This document shows positions 1 to 8,264 of a stretch of 48,617 nt of DNA, piece by piece. The DNA is taken from assembly GCA_903899885.1 (NCBI GenBank), contig CAIULK010000025.1:1-48617 (forward strand). Direction: 5' to 3'. The notes beneath the pieces are model-generated. The model worked only from the letters and a program-made list of their open reading frames with translations, did not search any database and was not told the DNA's origin. How positions within the stretch are numbered: position 1 is the first letter of the stretch; every line of letters begins with the position of its first letter. The translations under genes were made by a program, and so were the position numbers. The DNA comes from an uncultured Rhodospirillaceae bacterium (GTDB taxonomy: Bacteria > Pseudomonadota > Alphaproteobacteria > Rhodospirillales > Magnetospirillaceae).

Positions 1-139
1 CGGCATTACGCATGTTGCTTTCCCACAGCCTGCGGTAGGTGAAAATATCGTCACCAACGGTCTTCGGGGCATGGCGGCTCGCAGATCCCTCTTCGGGAGT
101 TCGCACCTGGGACACGAAAGAATTCGCAAGCATGTTCAT
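1..139 (-). CDS. Partial phage early gene, start only
   Basis: An open frame starts at ATG 139-137 and runs out of the window after about 46 codons. It begins MNMLANSFVSQVRTPEEG. Its ATG overlaps the TGA stop of the ner-like gene (ATGA), so the two are probably translationally coupled. In Mu-type phages the position after ner is usually taken by a small early gene or by the A transposase. The visible residues are too few to choose between these, so no function is assigned. Confidence 0.5.
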   Translation of the reverse strand, partial: MNMLANSFVSQVRTPEEGSASRHAPKTVGDDIFTYRRLWESNMRNA

Positions 140-435
140 GCTGCTTCTCCGTTTTGACGTTTCCCGCAGCGGTGGCGGCGGGTATGGTAAGTCTGAGACT
201 TTGGATGACGGTAAGTGCCGTCGGTGTTGTAGCGTTGAGGCCAGATCTGCCGGGGGGAAACCCCCAGGAATTCGGCAATCACCAGCTCGGCCATGAAGTG
301 GGGGCGGAGCAGCGCAAGGCTGCAATCCCTCCGGTTCAGGCCATTGGCTTCGGAGAGTTGTTCAAGGCTGATATCGCGTTTGCGAATCGCTGCCTTGATA
401 TCCTCCCGGTGCCAGCCGACCACCTTCCTAGCCAT
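136..435 (-). CDS. ner: Ner/Nlp-family phage DNA-binding regulator
   Basis: This 99-residue protein has the Ner/Nlp helix-turn-helix layout. It opens with the family-typical start MARKVVGWHREDIKAAIRKR. A recognition region follows with SLEQLSEANGL and the PHF...ELVIAEFLGVSPRQIWPQRY segment, where the IWPQRY ending is characteristic. In Mu, Ner represses the early and repressor promoters to time lytic development. The start at 435 has a good ribosome site (GAGGAG, 7 bases upstream). A sigma70-like promoter lies about 85 bases upstream, and the gene is divergent from the repressor. Its stop overlaps the next early gene by ATGA. The family call is strong; the regulatory role is by analogy. Confidence 0.85.
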   Translation of the reverse strand: MARKVVGWHREDIKAAIRKRDISLEQLSEANGLNRRDCSLALLRPHFMAELVIAEFLGVSPRQIWPQRYNTDGTYRHPKSQTYHTRRHRCGKRQNGEAA

Positions 436-454
436 TCAAATCTCCTCGTCTGAT

Positions 455-478
455 CCGGCCCTGGAAGGCCGGCTTTTT
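455..478 (+). terminator. Intrinsic terminator facing right in the ner leader
   Basis: CCGGCC (455-460), a 6-base loop and GGCCGG (467-472) are followed by CTTTTT. As written it would stop rightward transcripts crossing ner in antisense. On the leftward strand the same palindrome lies in the 5' leader of ner without a following T tract. Confidence 0.5.
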
Positions 479-518
479 CGGGTGTTCATCGTGTGGGGTT
501 ACGCAGAACATGTCGATA

Positions 519-547
519 GAAATAGCGTTATTATGCATATCGGTCAA
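519..547 (-). promoter_or_regulatory. Predicted leftward early promoter for ner
   Basis: On the minus strand, TTGACC (547-542) and TATTTC (524-519) are separated by exactly 17 bases, a sigma70-like arrangement. It points toward ner, and one of the GCGCGCAA repeats lies just upstream of its -35 box. It is the best leftward promoter match in the switch region. Confidence 0.5.
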
Positions 548-560
548 CCGCGATTCTGCG

Positions 561-694
561 TTGCGCGCACCCCCCGTGGCTGTGCGCAACAACGCCGCAC
601 GCTATTACGTTGATGTGGTTAGCTATTCAGGCTGCGCGCAATCTTTTTGCCGCGCGCAATTCCATTGCGCGCAGACCCCATGACCGCGCGCAAT
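561..694. promoter_or_regulatory. Operator-like TTGCGCGC repeats in the phage switch
   Basis: Short copies related to TTGCGCGCA recur in both orientations in this 134-base zone: 561-569, 582-590 (shorter variant), 632-642, 652-660, 664-672 and 686-694. The copies at 652-660 and 664-672 form a perfect 9-bp inverted repeat with a 3-base spacer. The last copy overlaps codons 3-5 of the repressor. Clustered inverted copies between divergent regulators are what repressor or Ner operators look like. Which protein binds them is not shown by the sequence. Confidence 0.65.
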
Positions 695-1123
695 GTGCAG
701 ATTTACGAGAGACTAAAGGAGGCGCGGGCGCATCTCGGCCTTACTCAGGCCGGAATGGCCGCGCAGATGAGCGTTAGCCTGCGTGCTTACCAGACGTATG
801 AGGCCAACGAGAGTCAGCCGAAGGCCGCCGATGTCGCTGGCTTGGCCGCAGCCGGCATCGATCTCAATTGGCTCTTGACTGGTGGCTGCCAGATGTTGCG
901 CGCCTCGTCCACCACCTGCGCGCCGGTGGTGGACGAGCAGCTGTTGGCCGAGACGCTGCGGCTGGTTGATGACTGGCTGGCCGCTCACCGCCGCACCATG
1001 ACGGCTGCCCGCAAGGCCGAGGTGTCCGCGTCGATCTACGCCATGGCCCTTGAAGATGCTGCCGAGGGAAGGACAGCCCTCGACGCCAAGCGCATTGCGC
1101 ATATCCTGAAACTGGCCGGATAG
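680..1123 (+). CDS. XRE-family (CI-like) prophage repressor
   Basis: This 147-residue protein has an N-terminal helix-turn-helix of the XRE/CI type at about residues 8-62. LGLTQAGMAAQMSVSLRAYQTYE gives the two recognition helices and DLNWLLTGG closes the domain. The C-terminal half is a short helical tail with no LexA-like protease signature, so induction is unlikely to depend on RecA self-cleavage. The ATG at 680 is preferred over an in-frame TTG at 647, because the domain alignment begins there and the TTG start would sit on the operator repeats. It faces away from ner, as expected for the lysogeny gene. It is probably autoregulated through the repeats overlapping its start. Confidence 0.8.
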   Translation: MTARNVQIYERLKEARAHLGLTQAGMAAQMSVSLRAYQTYEANESQPKAADVAGLAAAGIDLNWLLTGGCQMLRASSTTCAPVVDEQLLAETLRLVDDWLAAHRRTMTAARKAEVSASIYAMALEDAAEGRTALDAKRIAHILKLAG

Positions 1124-1132
1124 GAATATTTT

Positions 1133-1789
1133 ATGGAAGCGAACGACAACAACTCAAGAAAGGCTGATGCCAACCTGAGAAGGATCAAGAAAGCACTGAT
1201 GGATGGAAGTGCGCCGTCGCAGCCGACGAAGCGCAAGAGAAAACCAGATAATTTGTCAATTTCCGTTAGCGGTAACGGTCATATTTTCGGAGACGGCAAT
1301 AACGTTACTTACATCCACACCCCTCCTCCAGAAAAGAAAGTGGTTGTTGTCAAAGCAGGTGACGGAACGATCACCTCGCCCCAGCAAGCCGAACTGAAGG
1401 CGTTGGTCGATGAGATTGTCGGCCTGGAATCCACACTCAGGCGTCAGCCGCGCACCTTTGGGGCCGTCTGGGGTAACCTGAACAAGAAGATGAAGGTGAC
1501 CCGCTACGTCGAGATTCCTCTGGAAAAGTTCCCGGCGGCAAAGGCTCTGCTGGAAAAAGAACGCGCTCTTCTGCTGTCCATGAAGTCGGCTCCCGCCAAG
1601 GCGCCAAACTGGCGGCTCTCCCGTTACCGATCAATCAACGCGCGGGCGAAGGAATTTCCCGAGGGTGAGTTGCGCTACCGGAGTTATTCCCAAGAGCGCT
1701 TCGGGACCGGTTCATTAAAGGAATTAAGCGATGACCAGCTTGACGCGGTCTACCGCCACGTCTACGGTTGGCCCCGGCCCGGAAAATGA
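1133..1789 (+). CDS. Prophage accessory protein, ORF6C-like C-terminal region
   Basis: The 218-residue product starts 9 bases after the repressor and is probably cotranscribed with it. Residues 1-40 are basic and polar. A segment at about 43-62 has alternating Gly/Asn turns (VSGNGHIFGDGNNV). A helical part follows (QQAELKALVDEIVGLE) and then GAVWGNLNKKMKVTRYVEIP, which resembles the ORF6C-type domain of phage antirepressor-like proteins found near repressor genes. The C-terminus is rich in Arg, Tyr and Ser. The biochemical role is unknown; a modulator of immunity is a guess from position. Base usage is more AT-rich than in the host genes. Confidence 0.7.
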   Translation: MEANDNNSRKADANLRRIKKALMDGSAPSQPTKRKRKPDNLSISVSGNGHIFGDGNNVTYIHTPPPEKKVVVVKAGDGTITSPQQAELKALVDEIVGLESTLRRQPRTFGAVWGNLNKKMKVTRYVEIPLEKFPAAKALLEKERALLLSMKSAPAKAPNWRLSRYRSINARAKEFPEGELRYRSYSQERFGTGSLKELSDDQLDAVYRHVYGWPRPGK

Positions 1790-1803
1790 CCGGAAGTTTC
1801 CAA

Positions 1804-1945
1804 CTTTCAGTCCGAAATCGACCACCTCGCGACCAGAATTGCCCATTCTGTCCCAAATCGCGCCGATGGTCGAAATTCCCCGGAACCCGGCGGTTTCCCT
1901 AGACTCCGCCTCCCCGCCGGGCCTCCCCCATTCGTCCCGAAATGG
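1804..1945 (-). repeat. Three transposase-site-like direct repeats at the prophage end
   Basis: Three imperfect 17-bp copies lie at 1804-1820, 1844-1860 and 1929-1945, all in one orientation. Read inward from the prophage end, their common core is ATTTSGGRCNGAAWG. Mu-type phage ends carry three spaced copies of the transposase-binding sequence on each side, with uneven spacing. The copy nearest the end lies about 13 bases from the proposed terminus. A weaker partial match is seen near 1868-1879. Confidence 0.65.
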
Positions 1946-1958
1946 TCACCTCCCCACA

Positions 1959-2389
1959 ATATCTTCGCTCAATTTCTCCTGGGGCTTATGTACCGGGATG
2001 GTGAAGGTGTTCAAGCCGATCTCGCGGAATCGATCAAGTGGCTGACCTTCGCCGCCGACCAGAAATATGTCCCGGCCGTGTACGCATTGGGGTTCATCTT
2101 CGAACACGGCGACGGCGTCGCCCAGGATTTAGCCAAGGCCGCCGCCTATTACAAAATGGCTGCTGAACGCGGGAATACCGATGCGCAATTTCGGCTGGGC
2201 AGCCTTTACCGCTACGGTCGCGGCGTCGCCCAGGATAGTGCGCAGGCCTATTTCTGGATAAAACTGGCGGCGACGTTGGCGCAAAAAGGAAACGCGTTGG
2301 ACGCCGCCACACAAATTGCCGCCGAACTGCCGCCGGATGTCCGTGCAAGCCAGGACCAAATCATTCAAACCTGGAAGGCGAAGCCCTAG
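1959..2389 (+). pseudogene. 5'-truncated Sel1-repeat protein, split by the prophage
   Basis: From 1959 the reading frame encodes Sel1/TPR-like repeats: FAQFLLGLMYRDGEGV, then AVYALGFIFEHGDGV and AQFRLGSLYRYGRGV, ending at TAG 2389. The first repeat begins in the middle. There is no signal peptide or N-terminal region, and the in-frame codons before 1959 are low-complexity phage sequence. An internal ATG at 1988 could start a 133-residue remnant, but it falls inside a repeat. Intact Sel1 proteins are usually longer and often secreted or periplasmic. The missing 5' part should lie beyond the other prophage end, next to a copy of the 5-base target, probably ATATC. The repeat family is clear; the splitting is inferred. 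Confidence 0.7.
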
Positions 2390-2422
2390 AACGTGCAGCC
2401 ATAAATCGGCATCACGTTCTAG
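2386..2422. terminator. Inverted repeat after the Sel1 gene
   Basis: CTAGAACGTG (2386-2395) and CACGTTCTAG (2413-2422) form a perfect 10-bp stem with a 17-base loop that can itself partly pair. The stop codon of the Sel1 remnant is inside the left arm. There is no clear T tract, so a terminator between the convergent genes is probable but not certain. Confidence 0.5.
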
Positions 2423-2475
2423 ATCTTCCAAAGTCCCCTCAGCCTAAGCGCGCCCTTGGCCGCTCGCTCAACGCT

Positions 2476-3935
2476 TCAACCCTTCGGCCGGTAGAACCGG
2501 CCCGATATCCCCACGCGGTCCAGCACGTATTCCTGGTCCAGCACGTCGAATACCGCGTCGGGGAAGTGGACGAAGCGGTTGGGCATGGTTTGCTCGCCGG
2601 GATAGGCGGCTTGGCGGACGTCGCTGATTTGCACGACCGCGTATTCGTGGCCGCGCAGCTTGCCCAGCAGGGTATCCTCGGGCAAGCGGTGGGCGAGGAT
2701 CATCTGGTTGACGGCGTAGGCGTCATAGATCAGCGGTTTGCCCGCCCGCACGCACAGTAGATAGGACTGGCACAAGACCGGGCCGGACAGCGGCGTCAGA
2801 TAGGCGACGTCGTCGCGGAACAATCGCTCGCGCCCGTCCATTTCGCCCAGGACATCGACGCCGAACCGCCCCAGGCCCAGGGGGGGGCTCCGAACAGAAC
2901 CCCGGCATTGACCACCAACACGAATCCGGCCTTCAGCCCGGCCGAGGCGCCGCGCCGCCCCATCGCGCGAACCACCAGCCCAGTGCCGATCGCCAGCGCG
3001 ATGAAAACATCGAACCAGATATTGATGTCGGTTCCGGCGCCGCCCGCGAAAAAGGTTCCCAATGCCAGCGACCCGATCAGATAGGCCAGCACCCAGCCCG
3101 CCGGGCGGTCGCGGCGGATCATCCACAGGCCCAGCCCGACGGCGGCCAAGGGGGCGTGCAGATGGCCGGTGATTTCGGTGGCGAACAGGAACGCCCGCTC
3201 GACGCTCCAGGTCCGGGGCGCGGCGAGACCGGCGAAGAAACCGGGGCCGACGCTTATCCACAGCGCGGCGGCGCTGACGGCGGCCAATCCGATGGCGGTG
3301 ATGAAGAAGGCCAGCCGGTCGCGGCCCTGTCCCCGTTTCGCGGCATCGAACGCCGCCAGCAGCGGCACCAGGATCAAATTGTGCTTGGTCAGCACGCCCA
3401 AAGCCATCAGGGCGGCGGCCGCGATCATCCGCTTGGGTCCGGCGTTGGCGCTCAGATACACCGCCAGTCCGGCCAGAACGAAGGCTTGCCCCAGCAATTG
3501 CGGGTCGTTCATCCCCAGATAATCGGTGGCAAAGATCGCGAACAGGCCCAGCAGCGTGGCGACCGCCGCCGCCGCGTCGATCCGCCGGCCGCCCTGATGG
3601 CGCACCACCAGCCCGGCGGCGGCGGCGATGACGCCCAAGGCCGCCATCGACAACAATCGTCCGGCCAGCACCGGGTCGCCACCGGTCATGCGCGCCAAGG
3701 CGCCGACGATATAAAACGATAGCGGCGGATAATTGTTGAACATCAGGGGCGAGGATGTCGCGTACAGCGACGACCCGGCCATCGCGCGCAGCTGATACCA
3801 CGCCTCCCACCCCTCGTTCATGTCGATCTCGAAATCCCAGAACGAGCGGACCAAGGGATAGGCGGCCAGCACCAGGGCCAAGCCCAGCAAAGCCATGACG
3901 GTGGTGCGATAGGGTTTCAGCGTGCTTGCGGTCAC
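2476..3935 (-). pseudogene. Frameshifted GT-C (GT39-like) membrane glycosyltransferase
   Basis: Two overlapping frames together encode one GT-C glycosyltransferase of about 485 residues. The first frame has the luminal catalytic-loop motif FEIDMNEGWEAW, then FNNYPPLSFYIVGAL and about ten hydrophobic segments. It breaks near 2880-2887, where the plus strand has eight G. The second frame then continues with the soluble tail (VAYLTPLSGPVLCQSYLLC...YDAYAVNQMI...GRFYRPKG) to the stop at 2476. Such enzymes use polyprenyl-phosphate sugars to decorate glycans or proteins in the periplasm. GTG at 3935 has a GGGGAG ribosome site; an upstream TTG at 3980 is also possible. The break could be a base-calling error, a decayed gene or phase variation. 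Confidence 0.75.
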
Positions 3936-4084
3936 GGCGCCCACTCCCCAAATAACGGGTTTGGGGCGGTTATCCGCCAAGCTTTTCGCCTTGGCAAGGC
4001 CGACGCGACGAAATGCGTCGAGAACATCTTTTCCGTTGTTGACGAAAGGATCATTCGGCGGCGAAGCTGAGGGTGGGCATAAGC

Positions 4085-6091
4085 ATGGTCGCGATGGGCA
4101 CGACGAATCGGTTTTTTTCTTTCTTCGGATGGGCGAAGGGGCAGCGGCCGCAGGGTGATCCGGCGCCGGTGGGGGGATCTGTCGCCTCGCACAACGATGC
4201 CTGCCTGCGTTCGGTGATGGACGGCCTGCCGGTCATGGTGGCGGCGTTCGATGCCGCAAGCGGGCGGCTGCTGTTCGTCAACCGCATGATGCGCGACACC
4301 GTGTTTGGAACCTCGGAAAATCCGGTCGGTCTCGACGCCGGGGCGTTCCTGGCGCCCGAGGATCTGGAGCGGTTCAACGCCGAGCTTCGGGGCGGGGGCG
4401 ATGTCAACGGCGCCGAGCTGCGGATCGTCCGGCATGACGGCAGCCTGTTCTGGGGCCGGGTGGCGACCCGCCGTTTGGCGGTAGAGGATCGCCCGGCGAT
4501 GCTGGCGGCGATTACCGACGTCACCGCGCAGCGTTTGGCCCATGAGGCGCTGCTCAAGGCCAAGGAGCGGGCCGAGTCCACCACCCGGATCAAATCGCAG
4601 ATTCTAGAAACCATCAGCGATCAAATCCGCAGCCCCCTGAACGGCATCGTCGGCATGACCGACATGCTGCTCGACAGCGGTTTGGAGCCGCGGCAGCGCC
4701 ATTTCGGTCAAAACATCCGGGCGGCGACCGATTCGCTGCTGTCGGCGATCACCCTGATCAGCGACTATTCCAAGACCGAGGACGACGAGCCCGGTTTGGG
4801 GGAGTGCCTGGTCAATCCGCGCGACGTGGTCGAGGAGGTCGCCGCCGCCATCGCGCCGCGCCTTAAGGACAAACCGGTCGATCTGCTGGTTTGCCTGGAC
4901 CCCGAAGTTGACGGGATCTTCCGGGGCGATCCGTCGCGGCTGCGGCAAATCCTTCTGCATTTGGCGGGCAACGCCGTCAAATTCACCGAACGGGGCCGGA
5001 TCACCGTGGCGGTGTCGGCAAGCGCCCAGGGCGGGCTTCTGTTCCGCATCGAGGATACCGGGACCGGGGTGGCGCCCGAGGACCTCGCCCCCTTGTTCGA
5101 GCGGCTGTCGCGCAATGATCCGTCGGCCACCCGCCGCCATGGCGAGGCCGGACTGGGCCTGGTGATCGCGCGCAATCTGGTCGAGCGCATGGGTGGCGAG
5201 ATCGGCTTTGAAAGCGAACCCGACCGGGGCGCGGTCTTCTGGTTCCAATTGCCGCTGACGATGATCGAGGCGGCGCCGCTGCCGACGGTTCCGGGGTTGG
5301 AGGGGGCTCGCGTGCTGGTGGTCGATGCCAACGCCACCGAGACCGATTTGGTCGCCGACGAGCTGCGGCGAAACGGCGCGATCGTGCAAACGGCGGTGAC
5401 GGCGCGCGACGCGATCGCCTTGATCCGGCGCGCCGCCGACGAAAAACGCGCCTTCGCCGCCGCCGTCATCGACTATGACCTGCCGGTGATGTCGGGTGCC
5501 GATCTTCTGGTGTTGATCGAGGCGGATCCGCGTCTGCGCGGGCTGCGCCGGATTTTGCTGGCGCGCGGCGATTTGAAGCGGCGCGACACCGCCGCCTGGA
5601 TGCGGACCGATATCACCCTGACCAAGCCCTTGCGCGCCAACGACGTGGCGCGCGCGGTGGTCGGCGGCGATGAAATAGCCGTGCGGTCGGCGGTACCCGC
5701 CTTGGCCGATCCGCTGCGGCTGCTGTTGATCGAGGATGATCCGATTAATCAGGACGTCGCGGTCGGCATGCTGACCGCGATGGGCCATGTCGTCAACGTG
5801 GCGGGCGACGCGGGTGCCGGGGTGGCGATGGCCGCCCAGGGCGGCTACGACGCCGTGCTGATGGATGTCGGCCTGCCCGACGACGATGGATTGCAAGCGA
5901 CCGCTCGCATCCGGGCGCTACCCGGCGCCCCGGGTCAAGTTCCGGTCATCGCGATGACCGCCAAGGCGATGTCCGGCGACCGCGAAATGTGCTTGGAGGC
6001 CGGGATGACCGATTATATCGCCAAACCGGTGCTGCGGGCCGAACTCGCCGCCGCGCTGGAGCGTTGCCAAGCCAAGGGCGCGCCCGCTTGA
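4085..6091 (+). CDS. Hybrid sensor kinase lacking the phosphoacceptor His
   Basis: Order of domains: a PAS-like sensor (about residues 45-155), HisKA-like dimerisation region (165-230), HATPase (265-395), and two receiver domains (about 405-525 and 540-660). The H-box reads ISDQIRSPLNGIVG, where families have SHELRTPLNGIIG: the His is Asp179 and the Glu is Gln. The ATP lid looks intact (N box LHLAGNAVKFT, G1 EDTGTGV, G2 GLGLVIARNLV). Receiver 2 keeps its acidic pair, Asp594, Thr and Lys. Receiver 1 has Asp463 but a weakened acidic pocket. No membrane segment is seen, so it is cytoplasmic. ATG 4085 is preferred over GTG 4073 because GAGGGTGGG lies just upstream. It probably cannot autophosphorylate conventionally. 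Confidence 0.85.
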   Translation: MVAMGTTNRFFSFFGWAKGQRPQGDPAPVGGSVASHNDACLRSVMDGLPVMVAAFDAASGRLLFVNRMMRDTVFGTSENPVGLDAGAFLAPEDLERFNAELRGGGDVNGAELRIVRHDGSLFWGRVATRRLAVEDRPAMLAAITDVTAQRLAHEALLKAKERAESTTRIKSQILETISDQIRSPLNGIVGMTDMLLDSGLEPRQRHFGQNIRAATDSLLSAITLISDYSKTEDDEPGLGECLVNPRDVVEEVAAAIAPRLKDKPVDLLVCLDPEVDGIFRGDPSRLRQILLHLAGNAVKFTERGRITVAVSASAQGGLLFRIEDTGTGVAPEDLAPLFERLSRNDPSATRRHGEAGLGLVIARNLVERMGGEIGFESEPDRGAVFWFQLPLTMIEAAPLPTVPGLEGARVLVVDANATETDLVADELRRNGAIVQTAVTARDAIALIRRAADEKRAFAAAVIDYDLPVMSGADLLVLIEADPRLRGLRRILLARGDLKRRDTAAWMRTDITLTKPLRANDVARAVVGGDEIAVRSAVPALADPLRLLLIEDDPINQDVAVGMLTAMGHVVNVAGDAGAGVAMAAQGGYDAVLMDVGLPDDDGLQATARIRALPGAPGQVPVIAMTAKAMSGDREMCLEAGMTDYIAKPVLRAELAAALERCQAKGAPA

Positions 6092-6190
6092 GGGCGAGGG
6101 ACTTACATTGAGTTACCCACGAGCCGCTTGTGCGGGCGGCCAGGTTGTGCTTCAACCGTCCGGATCTCGAACACGAGGATACCCCTTTCG

Positions 6191-7027
6191 ATGACGATGT
6201 CGTTTCCGCGCTTCGGCGCCTTGACCCTGGCCGCCGCGTTGGCCGTTTCCCCTGTTCTGGCCGCCGACAAGGACCCTGTGGTGGCCGTTCTCAACGGAAC
6301 CGAAATCCACGCCTCGGCGGTCAACGAATTCCGTCAGAGCCTGCCGCCCCAGATGGCCGGCGCCCCGTTCAACGTGCTGGTCGATGCCCAGATCAACAAC
6401 CAGTTGGTCGCCGAGGCGGCGCGCAAGGAAGGGATCGCTTCGGAGCCCGACGTCAAGCGGGCCCTGAAGGCGGCCGAGGAATCGATCCTGCGCAAGGCGT
6501 GGATGTCCAAGAAGCTGCGCGCCAGCGTCACCGACGACGTGTTGCAAAAGGACTATCAGAAGCTGCTGGCGAACTTTAAGCCGGAAGACGAAATCAAGGC
6601 CAGCCACATCCTGGTCGAGACCGAGGATCAGGCCAAGGCGGTGATCGCCGAGCTGAGGAAGGGTGGCGATTTCGCCACCGTCGCCAAGGCCCGTTCGAAG
6701 GACCCGTCGGCCCAGAAGAATGGCGGCGACCTGGGTTACTTCACCAAGGGCGAGATGGTTCCGGCCTTTGCCGACGCCGCCTTCGCGATGAAGGTTGGCG
6801 ATGTCACCCAGGCTCCGGTCAAGACCCAGTTCGGCTGGCACGTGATCAAGGTCGAGGACCGCCGCCAAACCACCGCCCCCACCTTCGACGAAGCCAAGCC
6901 GATGATCCGCGATCAGATCGCCGGGCAAATGGCCGAAAAGATCGTTGCCGATCTGCGCGACAAGGCGAAGATCAAGGTGTTTAACGAGGACGGCTCGCCC
7001 GTCTCGGATCAACCCGCGAAGAAGTAG
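6191..7027 (+). CDS. Periplasmic parvulin-type peptidyl-prolyl isomerase
   Basis: The 278-residue precursor has a Sec signal peptide (hydrophobic [14 protein letters not shown], cleavage after about residue 24). A SurA/PrsA-like helical N-terminal chaperone part follows. The parvulin domain covers about residues 135-235 ([55 protein letters not shown]). It would catalyse prolyl isomerisation and assist folding of exported proteins. The frame extends upstream to 6128, but the signal peptide places the start at ATG 6191. It lies 4 bases before argJ. This pairing is common in alphaproteobacteria and does not imply a shared pathway. Confidence 0.9.
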   Translation: MTMSFPRFGALTLAAALAVSPVLAADKDPVVAVLNGTEIHASAVNEFRQSLPPQMAGAPFNVLVDAQINNQLVAEAARKEGIASEPDVKRALKAAEESILRKAWMSKKLRASVTDDVLQKDYQKLLANFKPEDEIKASHILVETEDQAKAVIAELRKGGDFATVAKARSKDPSAQKNGGDLGYFTKGEMVPAFADAAFAMKVGDVTQAPVKTQFGWHVIKVEDRRQTTAPTFDEAKPMIRDQIAGQMAEKIVADLRDKAKIKVFNEDGSPVSDQPAKK

Positions 7028-7031
7028 GGCC

Positions 7032-8264
7032 ATGAGCGACGCGGTCTCCCCCTTGGCGCCGACGGCTTTTCCGGCGCTGCCCCCTCTGGCTGGCGTCCGG
7101 CTGGCCAGCCATGCCTGCGGCATCCGCTATGCGGGCCGTACCGATCTGCTGGTGGCCGAACTGGCCCCCGGCACGAAGGTGGCGGGCGTCTTCACGCGTT
7201 CCAAGACGCGGTCGGCGCCGGTCGATTGGTGCCGCCAAGGAGTGGCGGGTGGAACCGCGCGTTTGCTGGTGGTTAATTCCGGCAACGCCAACGCCTTCAC
7301 CGGCGGTCCCGGCTTTGCGGCGGTCGAGCGGACGGCGGCCAAGGCGGCGGCGGCGGCCGGATGTGCGCCGTCCGAGGTGTTCATCGCCTCGACCGGCACG
7401 ATCGGCGTGGTGCTGCCCGACGAAAAGATCACCGATAATCTGGCGGCCGCCTTGGCCAAGCTGGATGCGGCCGCGTGGCCCCAGGCAGCGGCGGCGATCA
7501 TGACCACCGACACCTTTCCCAAGGGGGCGACCCGCACCGCGGTGATCGACGGCACCACCGTCACCCTGAACGGCATCGCCAAGGGGGCGGGAATGATCGC
7601 TCCCGACATGGCGACGATGCTGTCCTTCGTCTTCACCGACGCCGATCTGCCCTCCGACGTGCTGCAAACGCTGCTGGCCCGCGGGGTGGAGGGATCGTTC
7701 AATTCAATCACCGTCGATGGCGATACCTCGACCAGCGACACCTTGCTGCTGTTCGCCACCGCCAAGGCGGGCAACACGCCGATCACCCAGGCGGGTGACC
7801 GCCGTTTGGCCGGGTTCAAGAAGGCGTTGTTCGATCTGCTGACCGATCTGGCGATCCAGGTGGTCTGCGACGGCGAAGGCGCTTCGAAGAAGGTCGAGAT
7901 TTTGGTGACCGGCGCGGTCAGCGCCCGCTCGGCCCGCAAGGTCGGTTTGGCGATCGGCAATTCGCCGTTGGTCAAGACCGCCATCGCCGGGGAAGACGCC
8001 AATTGGGGCCGTATCGTCATGGCGGTGGGCAAGTCGGGTGAGAAAGCCGACCGCGATTTGCTGTCGATCGCCATCGGCGGCGTCCAGGTGGCCAAGAATG
8101 GCTGGGTCGTGCCGGGTTACGACGAGGCGCCGGTCAACGCCCACATGAAGGGCAAGGACATCCGCGTCCATGTCGATCTAGGCCTGGGACGCGGCAAGGC
8201 GACCGTGTGGACCTGCGATCTGACCCACGCCTATATCGATATCAACGGATCGTATCGGACGTGA
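7032..8264 (+). CDS. argJ: Glutamate N-acetyltransferase / amino-acid acetyltransferase ArgJ
   Basis: ArgJ transfers the acetyl group from N-acetylornithine to glutamate, recycling acetate in arginine synthesis; bifunctional forms also use acetyl-CoA. The 410-residue length is normal. Visible signatures are [21 protein letters not shown] and the self-cleavage site [16 protein letters not shown], where the Thr of MATM becomes the N-terminal nucleophile of the beta chain. The C-terminus ends in the usual YINGSYRT-like sequence (DINGSYRT). The start at 7032 follows the parvulin stop by 4 bases. Its stop overlaps the next start as GTGA. Confidence 0.96.
   Translation: MSDAVSPLAPTAFPALPPLAGVRLASHACGIRYAGRTDLLVAELAPGTKVAGVFTRSKTRSAPVDWCRQGVAGGTARLLVVNSGNANAFTGGPGFAAVERTAAKAAAAAGCAPSEVFIASTGTIGVVLPDEKITDNLAAALAKLDAAAWPQAAAAIMTTDTFPKGATRTAVIDGTTVTLNGIAKGAGMIAPDMATMLSFVFTDADLPSDVLQTLLARGVEGSFNSITVDGDTSTSDTLLLFATAKAGNTPITQAGDRRLAGFKKALFDLLTDLAIQVVCDGEGASKKVEILVTGAVSARSARKVGLAIGNSPLVKTAIAGEDANWGRIVMAVGKSGEKADRDLLSIAIGGVQVAKNGWVVPGYDEAPVNAHMKGKDIRVHVDLGLGRGKATVWTCDLTHAYIDINGSYRT

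Larger units (their letters stand above)
1..1958. mobile_element. End of a Mu-like transposable prophage
   Basis: The order of parts matches the immunity end of Mu-type phages: a ner-like early regulator read leftward, a repressor read rightward, and a short terminal noncoding zone. The transposition and structural genes would lie to the left of the window. The right boundary is placed after base 1958, because the strand read inward from there begins TGT, the usual start of Mu-family ends. Three 17-bp direct repeats resembling transposase sites lie just inside. Sel1-repeat coding sequence resumes immediately outside, at 1959. Base composition is visibly less GC-rich than in the flanking chromosome. 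The boundary is an inference from these signals; the other prophage end is not in the window. Confidence 0.75.

Noticed and set aside
1731-2045. A 104-codon frame crossing the prophage end
   Set aside because: It is Ser/Pro-rich with no domain, out of frame with both the ORF6C-like gene and the Sel1 repeats.
4604-5896. Long minus-strand frames under the hybrid kinase and other genes (for example 9317-11020)
   Set aside because: Shadow frames with biased, domain-free composition and no ribosome sites. The plus strand carries recognisable domains.
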